This document shows positions 24,314 to 33,633 of a stretch of DNA of 47,308 nucleotides, in pieces (within the stretch, counting starts at the first letter, position 1; each line of letters begins with the position of its first letter). A model generated the notes under the pieces. That model worked only from the letters and a program-made list of their open reading frames with translations. It was not told where the DNA came from and ran no database searches. Origin of the DNA: Bacteroidales bacterium (GTDB lineage: Bacteria; Bacteroidota; Bacteroidia; Bacteroidales; Marinilabiliaceae); the NCBI GenBank assembly GCA_017539645.1, contig JAFYCM010000029.1, positions 1-47,308 on the forward strand. The letters are read 5' to 3'. A program made the translations under genes and the position numbers.

Positions 24314-24865
24314 CTACAAATCGCCATCTTTATTACCGAACACTAATATGCGGCGTTCATCTGAAGCAAAGGTTTGCAGATAGAAATAGCGCAACAACAC
24401 AAAGATGCAAAACAGCGCTATGGGTGCAAAGATGCAGAACGGGAACCAACCGACATCGTAATATGAAATCTCATGCGGATCGTGGTACGAATAACTGCCG
24501 TCTTCAAGTTCGATATGGCGAACTACATTATTTCCTTGCGAATAATAAACCTTTGCATACTTCCCTTCCAATTTCTTCTTCCAATACTCTTTTTGTCCTT
24601 TGAACGTATCCACACCTAAAGATGACGCGACATAAATTTTAGTGGAGTTTATTATAAAAAAATAATAATCAATATCATACTCACCACCTTTGACATGTTT
24701 TACATGCCTTATATCCTCTTCATATCTACTAATGATTCCCTCTATATAATTTATAGTTTCTTTATGCGGGAATTTGAGCCATGACATAATACCACATACT
24801 ACTCCTATCAATAAGCACAAACCCTTTGGAAAACGTGCAACTATTTTGTCAATAAACAACATCAT
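24314..24865 (-). CDS. Unknown protein with two membrane helices
   Basis: A 183-residue protein I do not recognise. A helix near the N-terminus (about 15-33, GLCLLIGVVCGIMSWL) is followed by a ~95-residue extracytoplasmic domain (YIEGIISRYEEDIRHVKHVKGG onwards). A second helix (GWFPFCIFAPIALFCIFVLL) and a short charged tail complete it. The arrangement, and the phrase (F/Y)xEG after the first helix, resemble the protein at 13719. ATG 24865 is chosen over an upstream TTG. The gene is AT-rich. It lies 66 bases past the pnp terminator stem in the same direction. Confidence 0.65.
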   Translation of the reverse strand: MMLFIDKIVARFPKGLCLLIGVVCGIMSWLKFPHKETINYIEGIISRYEEDIRHVKHVKGGEYDIDYYFFIINSTKIYVASSLGVDTFKGQKEYWKKKLEGKYAKVYYSQGNNVVRHIELEDGSYSYHDPHEISYYDVGWFPFCIFAPIALFCIFVLLRYFYLQTFASDERRILVFGNKDGDL

Positions 24866-24897
24866 CGCTATCTGCAATTTTTATGGCAAAATAAAGA

Positions 24898-24931
24898 AAG
24901 CCGCAATCAAAGAGCATTTTGACTGCGGCTT
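24898..24931 (-). terminator. Terminator of pnp
   Basis: A 14-base stem (24898-24911 with 24918-24931, one mismatch-type G-T) is followed on the minus strand by TTTCTTTATTTTG. It lies 24 bases after the pnp stop codon. Confidence 0.85.
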
Positions 24932-24954
24932 GTTGTTATTATTCAACTAAAAAA

Positions 24955-27222
24955 TTAGTCCATTGGCTGCTCATTGTTGTTGCGAGGAGCACGGTCGCCA
25001 TTACCACGACGCTCGCCGTTGTTAGGACGACGATTGTTGCGGTCGCCATGACGTTCGCGGCGCTCTCCTGCAGGACGTTCAGGGCGTTCTACGTAGCCTT
25101 CTGGTTTTGGAAGAAGTTCACGACGAGAAAGACGCATCTTGCCAGTCTTCTCATCTATTTCTTTGAGGATAACTTCAACTTCGTCGCCTTCGTTCACTAC
25201 TTCGTGAGGATCTTCGATGCGTTTCCAATCCATCTCCGAAACGTGGAGCAAACCATCTTTACCCGGAAGAATCTCTATGAATGCACCGAATGCAAGGATA
25301 GATTTCACTTTGCCTTTGTATACGGCACCAACTTCAGGAACTGCAATGATTTGTTTTATGCGAGCAACAGCAGCATCGATGCTTGCTTTGTTGGCAGCTG
25401 CAATGCTTGCAATGCCTTTGTTGTCGACCTCTTCGATAGATATGGTGGTGCCAGTGGTAGCTTGAATGTCTTGAATAATCTTACCGCCAGGGCCTATCAC
25501 AGCGCCAATCATATCTTTAGGAATGTCTATAGATACGATGCGAGGTGCGTGAGGCTTGTAGTCTTCGCGTGGAGCAGGCATGGTCTCTTCGATGATGTCG
25601 AGAATGTGCAAACGTCCGCGACGAGCTTGATCGAGTGCCTTTGCAAGAATTTCGTATGAAAGACCGTCAATCTTTATATCCATTTGGGTGGCGGTGATAC
25701 CATCGCGAGTACCGGTAACCTTGAAGTCCATATCGCCGAGGTGGTCCTCGTCGCCAAGAATATCAGAGAGCACGCAGTATTTATCACTGTTGGTATCGGT
25801 AATCAAACCCATAGCTATGCCGGCAACTGGTTTCTTGATCTTTACGCCAGCATCCATAAGTGCAAGAGTACCAGCACAAACGGTGGCCATTGAAGACGAA
25901 CCATTTGATTCGAGAATATCGCTAACTACACGTACGGTGTAAGGAATATCCTCAGGAATCATATTCTTGAGTGCACGCATTGCAAGGTTACCATGACCAA
26001 TCTCACGACGACCTACGCCCTTAGGAGCTTTAGGGTCGTTGGTTGCGAATGGAGGGAAGTTGTAGTGAAGTAGGAACTTCTCTGAACCTTGAACGGTAGC
26101 TTCGTCAACGAGTTTCTCGTCGAGCTTAGTACCGAGCGTAACGGTAGAGAGCGATTGAGTTTCACCACGAGTGAATATTGCAGATCCGTGAGGACCAGGT
26201 AGATAGCCAACTTCGCACCAGATTGGGCGAATCTCGTCCATTGCACGACCATCTAGACGCTTGGTTTCATCGAGCATTGCACGGCGAACTGCATCGCGCT
26301 GAACATCGTGATAATAACGTTTGATGAGAGCCTCTGGGATTTCGCCTTCGAAATCTTCAGGATAGTTTTCTGCTATAAACTCGTCGCAAACTGCGCTGAA
26401 TTGGCGTTCGCGTTCAGCTTTGTTAGCAATAGCCGAGCATGCCAATTTGTATGCTTTAGGATAGCATTGCTCTCTAACGCGAGCACGGAGCTCTTCGTCG
26501 TTGTCTTCGTGGCAATATTCGCGTTTTGCTTTACCAACGAGTTCTGCGAGTTCTTTCTGAGCAACACAGTGTTTTTTGATTTCGGCGTGAGCGAACTTGA
26601 GAGCCTCGAGCATAACATCTTCAGAAACCTCTTTCATTTCGCCTTCAATCATGTTGAGGTCGTCGTATGAGCCAGCCACCATAAGTTCGAGGTCGGCGCG
26701 CTCGAGTTCAGCAGGCGTCGGATTGATCTTGAACTGACCATCGATGCGAGCAACTTTCACCTCGGAGATAGGACCATGGAAAGGTATATCAGAAACTGCG
26801 ATAGCTGCCGAAGCTGCAAGACCTGCAAGGGCGTCTGGCATAACTTCAGGATCTGACGAGAAGAGAGTTATTGTTACGAAAGTATCTGCGTGATAATCGT
26901 CTGGGAATAGAGGACGAAGAGCGCGGTCGACTAAGCGAGCTATAAGAATTTCGTAGTCGGAAGCGCGACCTTCGCGGCGTGTGAAACCGCCAGGAAAACG
27001 TCCTGCTGAAGCGAATTTCTCTTTGTATTCTACTGTTAGCGGCATGAAGTCCGTATCGGGTTTTGCTTCAGTTGCGCTAGTCACTGTGGCAAGAAGGTAT
27101 GTGCCACCGCATTTTACCATTACAGAGCCATCGGCTTGTTTGGCTAATTTTCCTGTTTCAATTGTGATGGACCTTCCATCACCCAAGTCAATTACCTTTT
27201 CAATTGGTTGTGGTTTTACCAT
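24955..27222 (-). CDS. pnp: Polyribonucleotide nucleotidyltransferase (PNPase)
   Basis: A 755-residue 3'-5' phosphorolytic exoribonuclease of RNA decay. It has two RNase PH domains (about 10-230 and 325-560) with a helical domain between. The second carries the active-site segment [22 protein letters not shown] domain (about 565-625, [18 protein letters not shown]) and an S1 domain (about 635-705, [20 protein letters not shown]) follow. A ~45-residue Arg/Asn/Gly-rich tail ([20 protein letters not shown]) should add RNA binding; such tails are common on Bacteroidota RNA proteins. ATG 27222 gives [16 protein letters not shown], the usual N-terminus. It is monocistronic, with its own terminator. 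Confidence 0.97.
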   Translation of the reverse strand: MVKPQPIEKVIDLGDGRSITIETGKLAKQADGSVMVKCGGTYLLATVTSATEAKPDTDFMPLTVEYKEKFASAGRFPGGFTRREGRASDYEILIARLVDRALRPLFPDDYHADTFVTITLFSSDPEVMPDALAGLAASAAIAVSDIPFHGPISEVKVARIDGQFKINPTPAELERADLELMVAGSYDDLNMIEGEMKEVSEDVMLEALKFAHAEIKKHCVAQKELAELVGKAKREYCHEDNDEELRARVREQCYPKAYKLACSAIANKAERERQFSAVCDEFIAENYPEDFEGEIPEALIKRYYHDVQRDAVRRAMLDETKRLDGRAMDEIRPIWCEVGYLPGPHGSAIFTRGETQSLSTVTLGTKLDEKLVDEATVQGSEKFLLHYNFPPFATNDPKAPKGVGRREIGHGNLAMRALKNMIPEDIPYTVRVVSDILESNGSSSMATVCAGTLALMDAGVKIKKPVAGIAMGLITDTNSDKYCVLSDILGDEDHLGDMDFKVTGTRDGITATQMDIKIDGLSYEILAKALDQARRGRLHILDIIEETMPAPREDYKPHAPRIVSIDIPKDMIGAVIGPGGKIIQDIQATTGTTISIEEVDNKGIASIAAANKASIDAAVARIKQIIAVPEVGAVYKGKVKSILAFGAFIEILPGKDGLLHVSEMDWKRIEDPHEVVNEGDEVEVILKEIDEKTGKMRLSRRELLPKPEGYVERPERPAGERRERHGDRNNRRPNNGERRGNGDRAPRNNNEQPMD

Positions 27223-27261
27223 GACTTTTCTTTTCTGTTAATATTCCTAAAAATTGCGGTG

Positions 27262-27269
27262 CAAAGATA
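27262..27269 (-). promoter_or_regulatory. Candidate -7 element of pnp
   Basis: Minus strand TATCTTTG, continuing CACC, identical over 12 bases to the tRNA-Leu and tRNA-Pro upstream sites; 40 bases before the ATG. No good -33 was found. Confidence 0.6.
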
Positions 27270-27379
27270 TAAGTTTTTACGTCGCTTTTATACGCTACAA
27301 TAGTTTCGTATGTATACTTATATGAAGTTTAGCAATATTTACACACTTCCTTCTTATACCTGTCTATATGCAATAAAAA

Positions 27380-27407
27380 CGCCCCATAATCTTTCGACTA
27401 TGGAGCG
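27380..27407 (-). terminator. Terminator of the Sel1-repeat gene
   Basis: CGCTCCATA and TATGGGGCG on the minus strand (27407-27399 with 27388-27380) form a 9-bp stem with one G-T pair, followed by TTTTTATTG. It lies 29 bases after the stop codon. Confidence 0.85.
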
Positions 27408-27435
27408 CAAATGCTTTCCTTATTATATGGATTAC

Positions 27436-28182
27436 TTATCTAAACAGAACGACGGTCAATCCTATAAGCGTAAGAATAGTAAATATGGAACTTATAGAGC
27501 CGACTATCCATAGTATAGCTTTCGCTTTTGACAGCGAATCGGCCTTTTGCAGATGTTGCTCGTACGATGGCATGAAGAACTTTAGCGCCGGAGCGATGAG
27601 AACTGCCATTATGATTGCACCTAAAAGGCTGAAGAAATTCAAGAAGATGGATACGCCAAACGCGCAAATGAATATTTTGAACCAAAGGTCCATCTTTTTG
27701 CGAGTTCCTATCGTTTTGTATCTCTCCTCTATTTTCATAACTATCTCGGCATCTGCGGCATCCTCGAACTCTGCATTATCTTTCCGCAGTTGACTGACAA
27801 TCTTGTATGCGCGTTCCAAGTCGGCACTTTCGTCCTCTTTGCCGTTAGCATAAATATCAGCCAATAGCACCGATGACTTAACGTCACCTTTTTTGACGTT
27901 TCGTCTCAGCACCTCTAAATATTTACTGCTATTCTTAGCCTCGTCACGATAGTAAGTCAACAGTTCATCTTTGGCCTTGGACGAGCCATTTGCCTCAGCT
28001 TTTTCGAAATAGCTAACCGATTTGGCTGTATTCTTCTTGCAGCCACGCCCATCTTTATAGCAATACGCAACAGATAGTTGAGCTTCAACATCACCGTTGC
28101 TCGCTGCTTCTAATAGGCGATTGAATTCTGCCTCTGCATTGGCAGACACCTCGTCGTTGATTTTGTTTTCCGTTTCTTTCAT
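27436..28182 (-). CDS. Sel1-like repeat protein with C-terminal membrane helices
   Basis: A 248-residue protein. Residues 20-140 carry Sel1-type helical repeats (AASNGDVEAQLSVAYCYKDG, then SYFEKAEANGSSKAKDELL), which usually bind proteins. Two or three hydrophobic helices follow (KIFICAFGVSIFLNFFSLLGAIIMAVLIAPAL-like at about 168-200, and ILWIVGSISSIFTILTLIGLTVVLF at the end). The repeats would face the cytoplasm, since no signal peptide precedes them. The partner and role are unknown. It is a single gene between its own terminator and a 408-base intergenic region. Confidence 0.8.
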   Translation of the reverse strand: MKETENKINDEVSANAEAEFNRLLEAASNGDVEAQLSVAYCYKDGRGCKKNTAKSVSYFEKAEANGSSKAKDELLTYYRDEAKNSSKYLEVLRRNVKKGDVKSSVLLADIYANGKEDESADLERAYKIVSQLRKDNAEFEDAADAEIVMKIEERYKTIGTRKKMDLWFKIFICAFGVSIFLNFFSLLGAIIMAVLIAPALKFFMPSYEQHLQKADSLSKAKAILWIVGSISSIFTILTLIGLTVVLFR

Positions 28183-28307
28183 GGTATTGTGGTTTTATGA
28201 TTTTCGTTACTCGGAAGTTGATGCGTTCTATTACAAAATAGTGTTACGAAGATAACGTTTTGTGTGACCTTTTGTTATAAAATCTCCCTTTGTCGAGTTT
28301 TTTACGT

Positions 28308-28315
28308 CAAAAATA
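28308..28315 (-). promoter_or_regulatory. Candidate -7 element for the Sel1-repeat gene
   Basis: Reads TATTTTTG on the minus strand, 126 bases upstream of the ATG at 28182; no -33 element, so weak. Confidence 0.3.
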
Positions 28316-28424
28316 GACCGGTTGAGTATCATTTTTATGCCGATTTAGGGTCGAAAACATTTCATCAGTGTTACAAATCTTTGTTTTTTCGTGTAATTAA
28401 CGGAAGTTGCACAGACGCATAACA

Positions 28425-28450
28425 TATTGATATTTACGCAAATATCAATA
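28425..28450. repeat. 11-bp-arm inverted repeat
   Basis: TATTGATATTT (28425-28435), ACGC, AAATATCAATA (28440-28450): a perfect inverted repeat in the 408-base gap between divergent genes. It could be a regulator site or an RNA hairpin; nothing decides between them. Confidence 0.5.
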
Positions 28451-28497
28451 ATGGCACACAGCAACAGAACAAAATACCATCTTTTTGTTACACAACA

Positions 28498-28531
28498 TTT
28501 GTATTTGTAAATAAAAATTAACTTACTTTTA
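28498..28531 (+). promoter_or_regulatory. Candidate promoter of the secreted protein gene
   Basis: TTTG at 28498-28501 (and again at 28504-28507) precedes TACTTTTA (28524-28531), one base off TAnnTTTG, by 22 or 16 bases. The ATG is 59 bases downstream. Confidence 0.35.
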
Positions 28532-28534
28532 CAA

Positions 28535-28549
28535 GTGTCAAATTGACAC
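28535..28549. promoter_or_regulatory. Palindromic operator candidate
   Basis: GTGTCAA-A-TTGACAC is a perfect 7-bp-arm palindrome directly after the candidate -7 element and about where transcription would start, 42 bases before the ATG at 28591. A repressor bound here would block initiation. No regulator gene is adjacent. Confidence 0.5.
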
Positions 28550-28590
28550 AAACAAATGCTTTTATGTATAACCATAAAATTCGAACAGTT

Positions 28591-29556
28591 ATGAAAAAAA
28601 GTTTACTTCTTTCAGCTGCGCTTCTTTTTAGCGCTGGCATCTTCGCAGACGACGTAGTATTGACGCCTACATCAGCAAATGTATGGAAGGAAGATTTTGG
28701 TACCATAGAGGTCAAAGATGGCGCCGTAGTAGTTAATTGTACTTCAGATGGCTGGAATGGCGGCGGCTTTACATTTGACGTTACTTCGGTAGAAGGCTAC
28801 AATCAACTTGTTATTGAATATTCAGCAGATGCAACATTCCAAGCATGGGCTCAGGGTGGTCCTGGCGATTCGGACTACAACAACATGACTCCAACCATTC
28901 AATTGCCATTCTGGAAAACTTCGCAAGCCTTTGATATTACGGGCGCAGGTCCTATAAAGCAAGTTTGCGTTCAGGCTATTGGACAGAAATTCGCAGCTAC
29001 CATTACTAAAGTATATCTACGCAATTTTGCACATGAATATGAAGAAGCTCAAGACATTATAGAGAAAGTTACCGGCGAAGGCTTCTCTCTCAGCGAATTC
29101 GGTGCTCAGTTGGATGATGCAGACTACATCGAACTCTTTGGTACTTGCAAAACTGAAGCTGCTGGCTGGGGCATCGGTGCAATTGGCGCAGGTAAGGAGA
29201 ATTACCTCAATATCAACGCAAGCTCTGCAACGGAATTCTCATTGAAGGTTACCGGCGCTGAATTGAAGACCTTGCAAGCATACGTACAGAATATCTCTAC
29301 CGATAACTATATATACTTTGCTTGGTGGGCAGACGCTAAGATTACTTCAGCAAAACTCTACAAAGTGAAAAGTGCAGAAGGTGGTCAAACGACCCCAACT
29401 CCAGTTGTAAATATCAACGTTGACACTGATGTTGTAAGCACAGTATACTATACCCTCACCGGCGCACAAGTTGATGAGCCACAGAAGGGTATCAACATTG
29501 TTAAGCAGACACTTACAGACGGCTCTACAAGAGTTGTGAAAGTGTTGGTGAAATAG
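28591..29556 (+). CDS. Secreted Bacteroidales protein of unknown function
   Basis: A 321-residue exported protein with signal peptide MKKSLLLSAALLFSAGIFA-D. Two beta-rich segments of similar style follow (about 25-165 and 175-270), each alternating short strands as in carbohydrate-binding or jelly-roll modules; one contains DGWNGGGFTFDVTSVEGYNQ. The C-terminus (VYYTLTGAQVDEPQKGINIVKQTLTDGS... then KVLVK) is the motif seen at the end of many Bacteroidales secreted proteins, where Y-x-L-x-G ... KGxxIV precedes a Lys/Val-rich strand. I treat it as a surface or secretion-related end, not proven. Ligand unknown. ATG 28591 starts the signal peptide; the frame opens further upstream but without one. 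Confidence 0.8.
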   Translation: MKKSLLLSAALLFSAGIFADDVVLTPTSANVWKEDFGTIEVKDGAVVVNCTSDGWNGGGFTFDVTSVEGYNQLVIEYSADATFQAWAQGGPGDSDYNNMTPTIQLPFWKTSQAFDITGAGPIKQVCVQAIGQKFAATITKVYLRNFAHEYEEAQDIIEKVTGEGFSLSEFGAQLDDADYIELFGTCKTEAAGWGIGAIGAGKENYLNINASSATEFSLKVTGAELKTLQAYVQNISTDNYIYFAWWADAKITSAKLYKVKSAEGGQTTPTPVVNINVDTDVVSTVYYTLTGAQVDEPQKGINIVKQTLTDGSTRVVKVLVK

Positions 29557-29580
29557 CTCTTTGTTAGTAATGTTTACCAT

Positions 29581-29620
29581 AGCCGGATGCTTCGTGATGA
29601 GGTATCCGGCTCTCTTTTTT
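29581..29620 (+). terminator. Terminator of the secreted protein gene
   Basis: AGCCGGAT (29581-29588) and ATCCGGCT (29604-29611) form a perfect 8-bp stem, followed by CTC and seven T. Confidence 0.9.
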
Positions 29621-29760
29621 TGCACCACTCGAGCTTACGTAATTGACAAGAAAAGCTCTTTCGTTCGATGTTTTTCGGTTTTTGTTTAGAAAAAAGTTAG
29701 TTTCGAGTACGTGTTTCAATGTACATAGGTGTCTTATGATTGTTTGTAGCTAAAAACGAT

Positions 29761-29934
29761 ATGGAATTTATATTTCAACTATTTGCTCAATTGTTCAACT
29801 CGCGCAGCGACGAAGAGATGGCTGCCGAGGAAAAATCTTTTGCCCAAGCGCAAGAGTTTGAAGAACAAACCGAATTGGAAGAGCTGCCCACAATTGAGGT
29901 AAGTAACATATTCGAAATGGTCAATTTTCACTAA
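29761..29934 (+). CDS. Small acidic protein (57 aa) in front of fecR
   Basis: ATG 29761 opens a 57-codon frame, MEFIFQLFAQLFNSRSDEEM onwards, with about fifteen Glu/Asp residues in the middle and no membrane helix or signal peptide. It ends 16 bases before the FecR-type gene and points the same way, in the place where an ECF sigma factor gene normally stands. It has no resemblance to sigma factor regions 2 or 4 and is far too short. Whether it is translated is uncertain; spacing and direction favour it. Confidence 0.5.
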   Translation: MEFIFQLFAQLFNSRSDEEMAAEEKSFAQAQEFEEQTELEELPTIEVSNIFEMVNFH

Positions 29935-29950
29935 ATAAGCATATTAACTG

Positions 29951-30907
29951 ATGAACAATTCCTCAGAAATAGAGAATCAGATAATACGCCGACTGACTGG
30001 TGATATGACCACAGCGGAGCAAGCAGAATTCGATGCTCTGATGCGCACCGATAGCAACTTGCAGCGCCAATTTGCCGATATGCAAGCCATCTGGAATCTG
30101 TCGGCGGAGGCAAAAGCTTTGCAGGAATTCGAGCAGAGCCGCAATGCTTCGTGGATTCAAATAAAAGATACTATAAATGCTAAGCACGTAGCTAAGAAGA
30201 GTTTTACAAAACGCTTCATGCGCGTAGCTGCAGTGCTTGTGCCGCTTATGGTGCTGGGTGTAACAGTGTGGATGACTGCATTCAACCGCACACACGAGTT
30301 CACTTACACCGCCATGAGCGTCGACACAATAACACTTCCCGACCAGACGGAGCTCATATTGAATGCGGGAACTACCATAGAGTATTTCGACCGCGCTGGC
30401 GAACGTCGTTTGCGCCTTGCTGGCATGGCGCATCTGCACGTAGCTCGCGACGAACAGCGCCCATTCATAGTGAAAGCTGGAGACACGAAAGTTCGTGTTT
30501 TGGGTACCGAATTCAACGTAGAGAATATCGATGGTCGTAATCGTGTAAAAGTTGATGTGGAGAGTGGTAGAGTGAGAGTAACTTCCCACGACAACAAAAT
30601 AGAACTTACGGCTAATCAGTCTGTTACCGTAGAGAATGGTAAGTTCTTAGGCACTGAAATTCCTGCAGATAACTCGTGGGTGAATGGCAGCCTCGTATTC
30701 GACAATGCTACGATTGGCGAGGTAGCCGACAAACTGATGAATTACTATCCAGAAATCTGTGATGTAAGAATCGGTGGAGCACCCGACACAACGCGCGTCA
30801 CTACAAAGTTTGTGCGTCAGCCGTTGAACGAAGTTATTGAGGAGCTAAATATTCATTTCAATCGAAAAATAACGTTAAGCGACGGCTATCTTGTAATATC
30901 TAACTAA
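29951..30907 (+). CDS. FecR-family anti-sigma / signal transducer
   Basis: A 318-residue single-pass inner membrane protein. The cytoplasmic N-terminal ~88 residues (IIRRLTGDMTTAEQAEFDAL) would bind an ECF sigma factor. A membrane helix covers about 91-111 (RVAAVLVPLMVLGVTVW). The periplasmic FecR domain follows (LPDQTELILNAGTTIEY, VKAGDTKVRVLGTEFNV), then a C-terminal STN-like segment (FDNATIGEVADKLMNYYPEI). It is followed after 39 bases by a TonB receptor with an N-terminal signalling domain, its expected partner. Unusually, no sigma factor gene lies upstream. Confidence 0.9.
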   Translation: MNNSSEIENQIIRRLTGDMTTAEQAEFDALMRTDSNLQRQFADMQAIWNLSAEAKALQEFEQSRNASWIQIKDTINAKHVAKKSFTKRFMRVAAVLVPLMVLGVTVWMTAFNRTHEFTYTAMSVDTITLPDQTELILNAGTTIEYFDRAGERRLRLAGMAHLHVARDEQRPFIVKAGDTKVRVLGTEFNVENIDGRNRVKVDVESGRVRVTSHDNKIELTANQSVTVENGKFLGTEIPADNSWVNGSLVFDNATIGEVADKLMNYYPEICDVRIGGAPDTTRVTTKFVRQPLNEVIEELNIHFNRKITLSDGYLVISN

Positions 30908-30946
30908 TTTCGCTGCGAAAGCGACAAGATAGAACAGATAGCAAGC

Positions 30947-33628
30947 ATGTACAAAATGCTTAACGATATTACATATGGTGATTTGTTTTTGAGGCGCGTG
31001 ATGCGTCTCTTTTTTTTGCTATTGCTTTCTCTTGTACCACGCGAGGCCGAGGCTCAGAATAATTTGCTCGACACTCAAATTGACCTCGGCGAACGCTACG
31101 AAGGCTCTTCCAAAACGTTGATTGACAAAGTAGGCGCTGCAACTGGCGTCACCATAAGTTATTCAAACAAAGTATACGTACACCAGCACGTTGCGCTGAG
31201 TTTTCGATCAGGCACATTGCGGGAATTCCTCGACGCCATCTTTTCGCGTTTTGCGGTAGAGTATATTATTAGAGATAAGAAGGTTATAGTGTCGGCAATG
31301 GCAACGCGCAATAGCCGTTTGAGTGGTTACTGCCGCGATGCTCTAACGGGCGAAGTGCTCATTGGCGCCAATGTATACGACACGCTACTTATGGCAGGTT
31401 GCGCCACCAATGGTTACGGATTTTTCAGCGTATCGTTGCCGCACGGACGAGCTACACTCCGCGCCTCGTTTGTAGGCTACACGCCAGAATTACGCGACGT
31501 CGACCTAAATAGCGACACAATTATCGACATTCGCTTGCACCCTTCAATATTGATGAAAGATATCAACGTTGTAAATAGCCACAGCGATGCCGACCGAGCT
31601 CAGATGGATTTTGTGGATATACCTATCGAACAGGTGAAAGCTATGCCGACACTACTTGGAGAGGCCGACATCATACGTACGTATCAGAAAACGCCTGGTG
31701 TGCAGAGCGGCGAAGAGGGCTTTGGCGGTTTGAGCGTTCGCGGTGGCGATGCCGATCAAAATATTTATCTCCTCGACGACGTGCCGCTCTATTCGGCTAC
31801 GCATCTTATGGGCATGTTCTCTGTATTCAACACCGAAGCGGTCAACTCGGCGCAGCTATACAAAGGCGCATTTCCAGCGCGCTACGGAGGGCGTATGTCG
31901 TCGGTATTCGATGTGAAGTTGCGCGAAGGCGATATGCAGAAGTTCGATGGATATGCCAACTTAGGTTTGCTTGCGTCGACAATAATGTTCGAAGGCCCGA
32001 TAGTGAAGGACAAGGTGTCGTTTATCACTTCGGCACGGCGTACATATTTCGATGTTTATTCGTCGCAAATGCAACGCAACAACGACAACCGCTACTCGTT
32101 CTTTTTCTACGACATTTCGGCAAAACTCAATTATCGCGTATCGCCACGTGACAGATTGTACGTAAGTTTCTTCGTAGGTAAAGACGAACTAAAAAACGAA
32201 TACAACTTTCAGAATCAGATTGTTACATATGGCGAAAAATCGTCTCGCACAGTAGCAAACAATGATGAGCAAAACGTCAATTGGAACAACTTGGTGGCGG
32301 CCATTCGATGGAATCATCTGTTTGGCAATTCGCTCTTTGCCAATGTCACAGCGGCGTATACACACTACCGATTCAACTACAATATCGAGAATTTCAAAAC
32401 GCTTTCTAATTCTATTTACGAGAATAATCAGAAATATTACAACGGAATCACCGACGTAGAAGCCAAGGCCGATTTCAACTGGTATCCAAACAAATTGCCT
32501 GGCATCATTCGTTTTGGCGTGAGTGGCATGAGCCATCTTTTCTTTCCAGGATTGACAATATCTACGTCGATTGTCGATGGCGAAGAACTTGCCAATTCAG
32601 CCCCCGACGAAGAAGAGACAGAGCAGGAGGCAACCGCCAAAAACCGCTTGAGCCGCTACGAGTTTCATTCGTATCTCGAAGATGATTTTCGCATAAACAA
32701 ATTCTCGTTCAACGTGGGCGTGCATCTCTCGATGTTGGCGCGCCAAAACCAGTCGCACTATCTGAGCGTAGAGCCGCGAGCTGCGTTGAGCTACGACATT
32801 TTACCGCAATGGCGCGTGCAACTCGGATACTCTCATGCATCGCAATTTGTGCAGCAACTACGTCTTATATCGGTAGCATCGCCGGCCGACATGTGGCTAC
32901 CCGTCTCATCGCAAAATCCGCCACCTCGCGCACGTCAATGGTCACTGCAGTCGACTATCGATTTGGGTTCATACTATTCATTCACAACTGAGCTATATTA
33001 TAAGGACTACATACGTAAGCAGACCTTCAAAACGATGCCCACAAGCTTAATTCTTTCCCAAAACGAGTGGGACGACATTTTCTGCTCTGGTTCAGGCGTT
33101 TCCAAGGGTTTGGAACTCTTCATGCATCGCAAAGCACAACGGCTAAGCGGCTGGATTGGCTATTCGTTTAGCCATAGTTATTGTTCTTATAATGAGATAA
33201 ATAACGGCAAACGCTTCGATGCCGACAACGATTGCCGTCATTCAGTATCTATTTACGGATGCTACAAAATCAGCGATCGTTTCGATGTTTCGGCCACATG
33301 GTCTTATCACAGTGGCGCGCCTGTCACTATTCCCGATAGCCGATATACCATCAAAGACGCCGACAACGACGAGTATACATTTTATATTGACGGCAAACGC
33401 AACGCATACCGCATGAGTGCGTCGCACTCGCTGAATATTGGAGCAAACTATAAGCGGCAATTCTCCAATACGCATCACACTTTGAGTTTCGGAGTATACA
33501 ATGTATATGGTCGCAAGAATCCGATGTTTACTTATTGGAAAGCCAACGAAAACGGCAGCTATAACCTCCGCGAGTTTAGCCTAATAGCATTCCCGTGGCC
33601 ATACGTAAAATATGCAATTCGTTTTTAG
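30947..33628 (+). CDS. TonB-dependent transducer/receptor with STN and carboxypeptidase-like domains
   Basis: An 893-residue outer membrane receptor. The signal peptide runs up to PREAEA-Q; either ATG 30947 or ATG 31001 (MRLFFLLLLSLVPREAEA) may be the start, the latter giving a neater signal. Next come an STN signalling domain (about 45-110), a carboxypeptidase-D-like beta domain (RLSGYCRDALTGEVLIGANV, about 123-205), a plug (TYQKTPGVQSGEEGFGGLSV, LLDDVPLY, about 225-350) and a 22-strand barrel ending YVKYAIRF. The STN domain should contact the FecR protein. With DUF4249 it forms a ligand-uptake and signalling operon; the ligand is unknown. Confidence 0.92.
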   Translation: MYKMLNDITYGDLFLRRVMRLFFLLLLSLVPREAEAQNNLLDTQIDLGERYEGSSKTLIDKVGAATGVTISYSNKVYVHQHVALSFRSGTLREFLDAIFSRFAVEYIIRDKKVIVSAMATRNSRLSGYCRDALTGEVLIGANVYDTLLMAGCATNGYGFFSVSLPHGRATLRASFVGYTPELRDVDLNSDTIIDIRLHPSILMKDINVVNSHSDADRAQMDFVDIPIEQVKAMPTLLGEADIIRTYQKTPGVQSGEEGFGGLSVRGGDADQNIYLLDDVPLYSATHLMGMFSVFNTEAVNSAQLYKGAFPARYGGRMSSVFDVKLREGDMQKFDGYANLGLLASTIMFEGPIVKDKVSFITSARRTYFDVYSSQMQRNNDNRYSFFFYDISAKLNYRVSPRDRLYVSFFVGKDELKNEYNFQNQIVTYGEKSSRTVANNDEQNVNWNNLVAAIRWNHLFGNSLFANVTAAYTHYRFNYNIENFKTLSNSIYENNQKYYNGITDVEAKADFNWYPNKLPGIIRFGVSGMSHLFFPGLTISTSIVDGEELANSAPDEEETEQEATAKNRLSRYEFHSYLEDDFRINKFSFNVGVHLSMLARQNQSHYLSVEPRAALSYDILPQWRVQLGYSHASQFVQQLRLISVASPADMWLPVSSQNPPPRARQWSLQSTIDLGSYYSFTTELYYKDYIRKQTFKTMPTSLILSQNEWDDIFCSGSGVSKGLELFMHRKAQRLSGWIGYSFSHSYCSYNEINNGKRFDADNDCRHSVSIYGCYKISDRFDVSATWSYHSGAPVTIPDSRYTIKDADNDEYTFYIDGKRNAYRMSASHSLNIGANYKRQFSNTHHTLSFGVYNVYGRKNPMFTYWKANENGSYNLREFSLIAFPWPYVKYAIRF

Positions 33629-33633
33629 TAGCC

